6,839 bases of DNA from Candidatus Cloacimonadota bacterium (lineage in GTDB: Bacteria; Cloacimonadota; Cloacimonadia; Cloacimonadales; Cloacimonadaceae), in assembly GCA_012519465.1 (NCBI GenBank), contig JAAYQD010000131.1, positions 1 to 6,839 on the forward strand, written 5' to 3'. Positions 1 through 5,258 of the stretch are shown piece after piece (the first letter of the stretch is position 1; every line of letters begins with the position of its first letter). The notes under the pieces are model-generated. The model did no database searches, had not been told where the DNA came from, and saw nothing but the letters and a program-made list of their open reading frames with translations. The position numbers were made by a program, and so were the translations under genes.

Positions 1-2781
1 CAGGCGTGGCAGCAGGCAATTCAAGTCCGCGAATTTGACAATGTCAGTTACAGCGGCCAATCGGTGTTTACCCATGACGGGTATTATTTCCTGATGTGGA
101 AAGAAAACCATGGCGGTGCTATGAAGTATTGCTGTCAGCTCTACGATCAGGATTATCTGCCACAGTGGCAAGAAGATATGTTTCTTTTTCTAAACATATC
201 TTACCTCGTCAATATCTACGACATAGTTGAAACCAGTGATTCCTCCTTCGTAATTCTATTTTTCAATTATGGGGTCAAGGCGCTCAAGATTACCCGTGAA
301 GGAGCCTTTCCTTGGGGAGACGAAGGGATCAGCATCTATCACCAAACGCTTCAGGGTTTTTCTGTGGCTGCAGATTTGAACGGGGGAGTATATCTGACAT
401 GGGCAGGCACCAGTAACAACCCCAAACCGATTACCATTCAACACCTTGATGCGGATGGCAGCCTCAGCATGGCAGACGGGGGAGTAAGCTTGGACAATGC
501 CATTTCTTACAGAGCCAGCCTGCTTATTCGTCCGGATAACAGTGTGCTTGTTGCCTGGGGAGTGCAAAACAGTGTGCGGGCTAATATCGTAAACACTTCC
601 GGCCAGCTCTTGTGGGACCAGCATATCGATATCCCTTCTCAAAATCAATATCCTGGGGCGGGTTTATGCGCCTTTGAAGACTCTTCTTTTGCCCTCTGCG
701 TCGAGGATAACACCCACTTAGAGATTCACCGCTTCAATTCATCCGGCGCAGCGCTGTGGCAGCAGCCGGTTACCACGATAAACGAATACAGTCTTAACGC
801 ATTCAGTTTGAGGCTCAAGCTTGCGTCCGACAATTCAATCCTGATAATGGTAAAATCTCAATATGGACATCACATACAGAAGGTCAGCGCAGATGGCTTG
901 CTGCAATATCCCTCATCCATCAATTTGGAAAATTGGGTTGGATTTATAGACCGCTATAGCGATATTATCCCTCTTGAAGATGGTGCTATGGCAGTGGTGG
1001 TCTGCACTTCTATCGATTATATTTGGGAAAAAGACCTCCAAACGGTTAAAATCGATGGCTCCGGTGCGGTGAGTGTCCATCCTATCACCAACACAAACGA
1101 TAAAGAATCAACTTGTACAGCACATATTTTCGAGGGAGATATCCACGTTGTATGGCAGCGTTGGACGGAAGAGGAGTGCGGAATCTATGCCCAGAAACTG
1201 GATGCAGAGCTATTAACCACCCAGATACCAGGCGGCTTGCCTCTCCGCTTTGGCAGCAATGGCGTGGTGAATAGAACACAGATTGCAGTTACCCAGACGG
1301 GCTGCGCGGTCGCTTGGGAACAAACACTCAGCCAGTACAACCGTTGGCAATACCGTCTGCAATACTATTCCAACCAAGGGCAACCGCTCTATGGCGTTGA
1401 AGGACTACGCATCAACCAGCCGGGCAGCCTCCTTACCGGAATCCAAAGAATCATATCCAACGGGACCGACCTGCTGTTGATTTGGGGTGAACAAACCGAT
1501 GGAATATCCAGCACTCGCATGCAGATCATCAATGCTGATGGGGAACTGCTGCTTGGGGCTGGAGGAATGGAAGTAAGCACCGGTTCTTCAACTGCAGGTG
1601 CGGAGTCACTTTATGCCACCAGCCATCAGGGTGATTGGTATCTCTTGTGGGTGAGTGGAGGCAATGTGATGGGGCAAAAAATAAGAGGCACCCAAGCCCT
1701 CTGGGGCGATGGCATCCAGCTTACTGAACCCCACCCACAATACGGTGGCAACGTTAGCAGACCCTCTTTAAGCATGCCGTGGCTGTTTTGGAGGGTCAAT
1801 AGCAACCAATTTTGCAAACGTATCGATACTGAAGGAATCACTCAGCCCGGATTCCCAGAATATGGGAAATTCCTTGCCATGCAACCTCCTGGCAGCCCTT
1901 GGGTGGAGGGTTCTTCAGCATTCACTGTCTGCGGAGACAATCTCCACATGTTCAAAAGGTATTCATACACAACCGGTCCTCCTGAATATACAGAATTACA
2001 ATGCCTCCATACCTTCTTTGGACCCGATGCAGAGCCGCTGTTTGCACCTGCCATAGTGGATGATGCCGCATATTTTAGCTATCAAAATAACGAACTGTGG
2101 ATGACTGGCTATAACGGCAACCATTACAATATTCGCAAGTACGATACCCTTGGGAATGAACTGCTCAACCAATCCATACAGATTGATGGATTACCATTTT
2201 ACTTTGACTGGGCTACAAGCTGGGATTTTCTTACCTCCGAAAACGAACATCTGGTGCTGGTGGGTGGAACTTCCATCTATCATTTTTATATCACATCAGA
2301 AATAGAACTACATATGCCTGCGGATTATGTGATCCATTCCGGCACTGTAAGCAATTATCCCACAGTGGCATTCCGGGATGATATCGTGTGGTTGAGCATC
2401 AAGGACGGCTACGATTCCAATCAATCGTATAACGTAGGAATCAAATTGCAAAAGCTGGTGCGGATTCCACCTTCCAATCCGGATGATACTCTGCCCTCTG
2501 CAAATATGCTCCGCTTCACCAGTTGCAGCCCCAATCCATTCAATCCCCATGTAAATATCTCTTTTAACATCCCCAATCCCGGTGATGCAAAACTTGCTGT
2601 CTATGACCTGCGCGGCAGAAAGACAAGAGTTCTTGTTGATAGCTTCCTAACCGCAGCAGAGCATCAGATAATGTGGGATGGCAAAGACGACGCCGGCAGA
2701 GATGTGGCATCTGGCGTGTATATCCTAAAACTGGAAAGCGGAGGGAAGTCCAGTTCCCGCAAAATTAGCCTGCTCAAGTAG
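1..2781 (+). CDS. Secreted beta-propeller-like repeat protein with C-terminal FlgD-Ig/T9SS-type sorting domain (5' partial)
   Basis: The frame is open from base 1, so the gene begins upstream; 926 codons are visible and any signal peptide lies outside. Positions 1-2400 encode about 16 degenerate repeats of roughly 51 residues. Each has a hydrophobic strand often ending in Trp (YFLMW, VYLTW, VLVAW, IHVVW, CAVAW, LLLIW, WYLLW, IVW), then a Q-x-hydrophobic strand, then a G-x-LW-like turn such as GQLLWDQ or GAALWQQ. This spacing suits beta-propeller blades. The last 90 residues (2509-2778) resemble FlgD Ig-like / type A sorting domains: SPNPFNP, YDLRGR, WDGKDDAGRDVASGVY and terminal KISLLK. Such tails direct export or surface attachment through type IX-like secretion in Bacteroidota and Cloacimonadota relatives. 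Binding partner and function are unknown; no catalytic motif was seen. The gene stands alone on this strand and converges on plsC. Family assignment is good, the biological role is open. Confidence 0.9.
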   Translation, partial: QAWQQAIQVREFDNVSYSGQSVFTHDGYYFLMWKENHGGAMKYCCQLYDQDYLPQWQEDMFLFLNISYLVNIYDIVETSDSSFVILFFNYGVKALKITREGAFPWGDEGISIYHQTLQGFSVAADLNGGVYLTWAGTSNNPKPITIQHLDADGSLSMADGGVSLDNAISYRASLLIRPDNSVLVAWGVQNSVRANIVNTSGQLLWDQHIDIPSQNQYPGAGLCAFEDSSFALCVEDNTHLEIHRFNSSGAALWQQPVTTINEYSLNAFSLRLKLASDNSILIMVKSQYGHHIQKVSADGLLQYPSSINLENWVGFIDRYSDIIPLEDGAMAVVVCTSIDYIWEKDLQTVKIDGSGAVSVHPITNTNDKESTCTAHIFEGDIHVVWQRWTEEECGIYAQKLDAELLTTQIPGGLPLRFGSNGVVNRTQIAVTQTGCAVAWEQTLSQYNRWQYRLQYYSNQGQPLYGVEGLRINQPGSLLTGIQRIISNGTDLLLIWGEQTDGISSTRMQIINADGELLLGAGGMEVSTGSSTAGAESLYATSHQGDWYLLWVSGGNVMGQKIRGTQALWGDGIQLTEPHPQYGGNVSRPSLSMPWLFWRVNSNQFCKRIDTEGITQPGFPEYGKFLAMQPPGSPWVEGSSAFTVCGDNLHMFKRYSYTTGPPEYTELQCLHTFFGPDAEPLFAPAIVDDAAYFSYQNNELWMTGYNGNHYNIRKYDTLGNELLNQSIQIDGLPFYFDWATSWDFLTSENEHLVLVGGTSIYHFYITSEIELHMPADYVIHSGTVSNYPTVAFRDDIVWLSIKDGYDSNQSYNVGIKLQKLVRIPPSNPDDTLPSANMLRFTSCSPNPFNPHVNISFNIPNPGDAKLAVYDLRGRKTRVLVDSFLTAAEHQIMWDGKDDAGRDVASGVYILKLESGGKSSSRKISLLK

Positions 2782-2795
2782 AGCGCGCTTCGCTT

Positions 2796-2832
2796 GTTAG
2801 AGACCAGAGGTTAGAGGCCAGAGGTTAGAGGG
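2796..2832 (+). repeat. Left terminal inverted repeat, containing a 14-bp tandem duplication
   Basis: This arm holds two exact head-to-tail copies of CCAGAGGTTAGAGG at 2804-2817 and 2818-2831. It pairs with the arm at 3019-3055. In an RNA copied from the plus strand, 2806-2832 could pair with 3019-3045 as 27 consecutive base pairs, 25 Watson-Crick and two U-G (U2811 and U2812 with G3040 and G3039). Confidence 0.85.
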
Positions 2833-2854
2833 CTCGCTGTCGCTCGGAGGAAGG

Positions 2855-2876
2855 CGGGCTACGCCCGATAGTTTTT
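2855..2876 (+). terminator. Weak terminator-like hairpin followed by T5
   Basis: CGGGC (2855-2859) and GCCCG (2863-2867) form a 5-bp GC stem with a three-base loop. Five T residues follow at 2872-2876 after a four-base gap. It lies about 75 bp after the stop of the repeat-protein gene. The stem is short and the T-run is detached, so it is at best a poor intrinsic terminator for that gene. Confidence 0.25.
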
Positions 2877-2966
2877 GACCTAAACTGCCGTCTCTCCGAG
2901 ACTCTAAGAGGTTGTGCACCCGATATTTGACCTGAAATAACGTCTCTGGTGAGACTCTTTAAGGTG
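2864..2966 (+). repeat. Tandem duplication of a ~50-bp unit containing a GTCTC/GAGAC hairpin
   Basis: Unit A (2864-2914) and unit B (2919-2966) both begin CCCGATA, continue with TTTGACCT, and contain a GTCTC...GAGACTCT core. By hand alignment about 38 of 47 aligned bases agree, with three short gaps. Each core folds into a 5-bp hairpin: GTCTC 2890-2894 with GAGAC 2898-2902, and GTCTC 2942-2946 with GAGAC 2951-2955. The loops differ (TCC against TGGT) while the stems are identical, which hints that the stem is under selection. Function unknown. Confidence 0.7.
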
Positions 2967-2980
2967 CTCGCTGCGCGAGC
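2966..2980. other. GC-rich mini-hairpin (6-bp stem)
   Basis: GCTCGC (2966-2971) and GCGAGC (2975-2980) form a perfect stem around a three-base loop. No T-run follows on either strand, so it is not a standard intrinsic terminator. It is one of at least three short GC palindromes in this intergenic element. Confidence 0.6.
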
Positions 2981-3005
2981 GATGAATTATGGATCCCTGT
3001 CCCCT

Positions 3006-3018
3006 GCGGCTAAGCCGC
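3006..3018. other. GC-rich mini-hairpin (5-bp stem) beside the right inverted repeat
   Basis: GCGGC (3006-3010) and GCCGC (3014-3018) flank a TAA loop and abut the right terminal repeat. It resembles the mini-hairpins at 2855-2867 and 2966-2980 in size and loop length. No T-run follows it on either strand. Confidence 0.55.
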
Positions 3019-3055
3019 CCCTCTAACCTCTGGCCTCTGGCCTCTAACCCCTAAC
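3019..3055 (-). repeat. Right terminal inverted repeat
   Basis: This is the reverse-complement partner of the arm at 2796-2832. It has one exact inverted copy of the 14-mer at 3020-3033, then shuffled partial copies: CCTCTGG at 3034-3040, CCTCTAACC at 3041-3049 and CCTAAC at 3050-3055. The internal shuffling suggests that slippage or recombination has acted on short units. Confidence 0.85.
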
Positions 3056-3070
3056 TCGCTCAGCAAGCCC

Positions 3071-3799
3071 CTATATACTATCCAGCGTATCTTGAATGCT
3101 ATTTCGGATCTGCTCTGCCAGCTTGGTTCTGTCTTTGAAGATGGGGTCTGAAGTGAGGATAGGGGGGAGGAGGCGGATTTTGATCAGTCCTTTATGTATG
3201 TTCCCGTCTATTTCATACAGTTTCCAGCTATCCTTGATGGCAAAGGGCACGATGGCGGCATCTGCCATTTGGGCAAGCTTGAGGCTGCCGTTGTGAAATT
3301 CTCCCATTTTTTCGCCTTTGCTGCGGGTACCTTCCGGGAAAATGATTTGCGAGTGGCCGTTTCTGATCACTTCAGCACTCTGTTTGAAGGATTCCAAAGC
3401 TGCCCGCGGATTGGAGCGGTCTATAAAGATGCAATTGATGATGCGCATCCATTGGCTGAGGATGGGTACCTTGAAGAGTTCCTTTTTGGCTATGAAGCCC
3501 ACGGGTTGGCCACTCCAGCCCAAAAAAGCGGGGATGTCAAAATTGCTTTGATGATTGCCCACAAAGCAGATGCGAGGGGTATCGGGGATGTTTTCATAGC
3601 CCTTAAAATCCACTTTGCTGCCTGTGCTGCGCACCACAGCTCTGCCCCAAAAGTAGCGGGCAAAGAGGGTCATCTTCAAATAGTGGCGCGGGGGCAACAG
3701 CCATTTGCCCAAAAGGTATATGGGAAGGGCTATCAAACAAAGCAGCATCAGCAGGATTAGTAGTATTTTCCAAAGAAAGGTGGTGATTTTGGCGATCAT
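3071..3799 (-). CDS. plsC: 1-acyl-sn-glycerol-3-phosphate acyltransferase (PlsC/LPLAT family)
   Basis: This enzyme family moves an acyl chain to the sn-2 position of lysophosphatidic acid, giving phosphatidic acid for membrane phospholipids; it acts at the inner face of the cytoplasmic membrane. The 242-residue protein opens with a hydrophobic anchor (about residues 9-35). The acyltransferase motifs follow in order: NHQSNFD with catalytic H83 and D88, FIDR at 125-128, FPEGTRS at 154-160, and VPFAI at 184-188. N122 sits where the second motif often has Gly. Length is normal for the family. I chose the ATG at 3799 because GAGAG lies 7 bases before it and the start falls 11 bases after the deacetylase stop. 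An in-frame ATG at 3832 would add 11 residues and overlap that gene, with its nearest GGAG 13 bases away. It is the last gene of the lon-deacetylase-plsC run. An acyltransferase for another lysophospholipid is possible; substrate cannot be read from sequence. Confidence 0.93.
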   Translation of the reverse strand: MIAKITTFLWKILLILLMLLCLIALPIYLLGKWLLPPRHYLKMTLFARYFWGRAVVRSTGSKVDFKGYENIPDTPRICFVGNHQSNFDIPAFLGWSGQPVGFIAKKELFKVPILSQWMRIINCIFIDRSNPRAALESFKQSAEVIRNGHSQIIFPEGTRSKGEKMGEFHNGSLKLAQMADAAIVPFAIKDSWKLYEIDGNIHKGLIKIRLLPPILTSDPIFKDRTKLAEQIRNSIQDTLDSI

Positions 3800-3806
3800 A
3801 ATATTT

Positions 3807-3811
3807 CTCTC
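3807..3811 (-). promoter_or_regulatory. Ribosome-binding site favouring the 3799 start of plsC
   Basis: On the minus strand GAGAG lies 7 bases before the ATG at 3799, and its first G is the last base of the deacetylase TAG stop. This placement allows re-initiation by ribosomes finishing the deacetylase. Confidence 0.5.
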
Positions 3812-5256
3812 TAATAACTCATTGTCACCCATTCGTCATAGATATCTCCGAGGGAGGTCACCCAGGCTTTATGCCTCTGTGCGCGCTCTATGGTGTGCCA
3901 ATAAAGCTTGCCCAAACCGGGGTAATCGATGGGGTCAAAGCTGGTATTGTGCCACAATAGGGATAGGTGGGATTGATATTTTGCCGCCAGATCGGTGAGC
4001 CTGTCCAGGCTGCGTCTGGATTGGGCAAGACTCATATTCATCGCTTTGGGGGAATGCAGAGTGGTATCCATCACGATGAGAGGGATTTCCAACACGTGGA
4101 AGGGGCGGTTTTCTGCCAGATTGAAGGGGAAAAAGGGGAAGGAAATGCCAGCTCTGAATCCGATGTTTTCCCAATAGCCCAGGGTGGAATCATACTGGAT
4201 GCCGGCATTTTCCAAGATGGTAAAGCTCTTTTGATAATCAAAATGCAGATAGTGGGTGCGAAAGCCCTTGGGGTCAAAGCCCAGGCTGCGCAGGCGATTC
4301 AGCTCGGCTTCCAATACTTCAGAGCTGAAAGCCGATTGGGGAGAGCCGTGCAAGCCCACCTCCTGCTCTCCCAATAGATCCAAAATCTCTTCCTTATACT
4401 GGGGATTGGCAAAGTAATCCTGGCGTTCATCCTCGGTGTCTTGAGCACTCATGAGGAACCAGGTGGATTTTACCCCCAGCTTGTTTTCAGTATCGATCAG
4501 CTGTTTGATCTGACGCCAGGGATTGTGGAAAAAGGCTTTATGCAGCCCATGTCCCGCTATCTTCCACAGGGCGCGCAGGGGTCTTTTGGGCAGGGTCTTC
4601 AAGTTGTAAATAAATGTTTGCCGGCGCTGTTTGCCATCCCAGTAATCCCAGTAATCTATATCATGGGAGAGGGATACGCTAAACAGCCGGTCTTTATTCC
4701 AAAAGATATCGCGCTCAACCTCCGGGATATACTTGCCCACTGCCCACAGCAGTATTTGGCTGTATACATCCACCACGGGGGTTTCGGTAAAGTCCCAACG
4801 GTATTGCAGGGATTGGTGGTAATCCACCCTGCCACTGGCAGTGCCGTGAAAGCCCAGGATGTATTCATGCCAACAGGTGAGGAAGTAGAAGCCGCTGGCA
4901 ACGAGGTCTTTGTGGATCACACAGCTTTGGGTATCCAGAGAAAAGATTTCACCGCCCCTGGAAAAAAGGAAGGGGATATTCTCGTGTTTATAGCGGAAAA
5001 AATCCACCTTGTCCAAGGGGTAGAGCTCGCGCTGCTCAAAGAAATCCGCAGTGCCTTCCTGATAGCGAATCTGTATGGGATACTCTTCGTCTATGGAGGG
5101 TCCATAATAAAGATGCGCCCCTTCAAAGCGATTGCCATACATAAACTTGGGGTTTAGCCTCAGGATATGGCAATAGGTGCGCAACACATACTCTGCCTTG
5201 GGGATATATGCCTGGGGCAGGTTTAAGAGGATGATGATATTGGGATATCGTTCCAC
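3811..5256 (-). CDS. NodB-fold polysaccharide deacetylase (carbohydrate esterase 4-like) with DUF7033-like N-terminal domain
   Basis: The 481-residue protein has two parts. Residues about 5-115 resemble the N-terminal domain (DUF7033) often fused to deacetylases in Bacteroidota and relatives (PKAEYVLRTYCHILRLNP). Residues about 190-480 form a NodB-like domain: SHDID 197-201 (in place of TFDD), KSTWFL 263-268, GLHGS 301-305, GFR 331-333, DSTLGYW 356-362 and LLWHN 433-437. Family members remove N- or O-acetyl groups from glycans with a metal bound by Asp and two His. Here H303 is present, but the second His of the usual HxxxH is Q307, so metal binding may differ. No signal peptide or membrane segment is seen, suggesting a cytosolic enzyme acting on a glycan precursor; this is inference. 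The GTG start at 5256 lies two bases after the lon stop and has no clear Shine-Dalgarno, so translation is probably coupled to lon. The next in-frame Met (residue 39) would cut the N-terminal domain. Substrate unknown. Confidence 0.85.
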   Translation of the reverse strand: MERYPNIIILLNLPQAYIPKAEYVLRTYCHILRLNPKFMYGNRFEGAHLYYGPSIDEEYPIQIRYQEGTADFFEQRELYPLDKVDFFRYKHENIPFLFSRGGEIFSLDTQSCVIHKDLVASGFYFLTCWHEYILGFHGTASGRVDYHQSLQYRWDFTETPVVDVYSQILLWAVGKYIPEVERDIFWNKDRLFSVSLSHDIDYWDYWDGKQRRQTFIYNLKTLPKRPLRALWKIAGHGLHKAFFHNPWRQIKQLIDTENKLGVKSTWFLMSAQDTEDERQDYFANPQYKEEILDLLGEQEVGLHGSPQSAFSSEVLEAELNRLRSLGFDPKGFRTHYLHFDYQKSFTILENAGIQYDSTLGYWENIGFRAGISFPFFPFNLAENRPFHVLEIPLIVMDTTLHSPKAMNMSLAQSRRSLDRLTDLAAKYQSHLSLLWHNTSFDPIDYPGLGKLYWHTIERAQRHKAWVTSLGDIYDEWVTMSY

Positions 5257-5258
5257 AA

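Larger units (their letters stand above)
2796..3055. mobile_element. MITE-like non-coding element with 37-bp terminal inverted repeats
   Basis: The 260-bp unit is bounded by inverted repeats at 2796-2832 and 3019-3055. By hand alignment 31 of 37 positions match without gaps, and all six differences are transitions. The inner 20 bases (2813-2832 against 3019-3038) match perfectly. The interior holds a tandem duplication of about 50 bp and several small GC-rich hairpins, and no protein-coding frame that I would support. A TCGCT pentamer occurs just outside each end (2790-2794 with one extra base before the repeat, and 3056-3060), which could be a target-site duplication or chance. It fills nearly all of the gap between two convergent genes. 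It may be a non-autonomous mobile repeat, a dispersed intergenic repeat family, or a structured termination region. Mobility is inference; only one copy is in the window. Confidence 0.5.

Noticed and set aside
64..66. GTG at 64 as the true start of the repeat-protein gene.
   Set aside because: The frame stays open to base 1 and the upstream residues (QAWQQAIQVREFDNV) fit the repeat pattern, so the gene is cut by the window edge.
2804..3049. The short repeated units (CCAGAGGTTAGAGG and inverted copies) as a CRISPR array.
   Set aside because: There are only two adjacent 14-bp copies without spacers, and the others are inverted 190 bp away. This is an inverted repeat, not repeat-spacer structure, and no cas genes are present.
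3194..3760. A 188-codon open frame on the plus strand opposite plsC.
   Set aside because: It covers the acyltransferase motifs in antisense and has no family signature; I judge it a shadow of plsC.
4441..5157. A 238-codon open frame on the plus strand inside the deacetylase gene.
   Set aside because: It is antisense to a gene with clear family motifs, its translation shows no domain I recognise, and no ribosome-binding site supports it.
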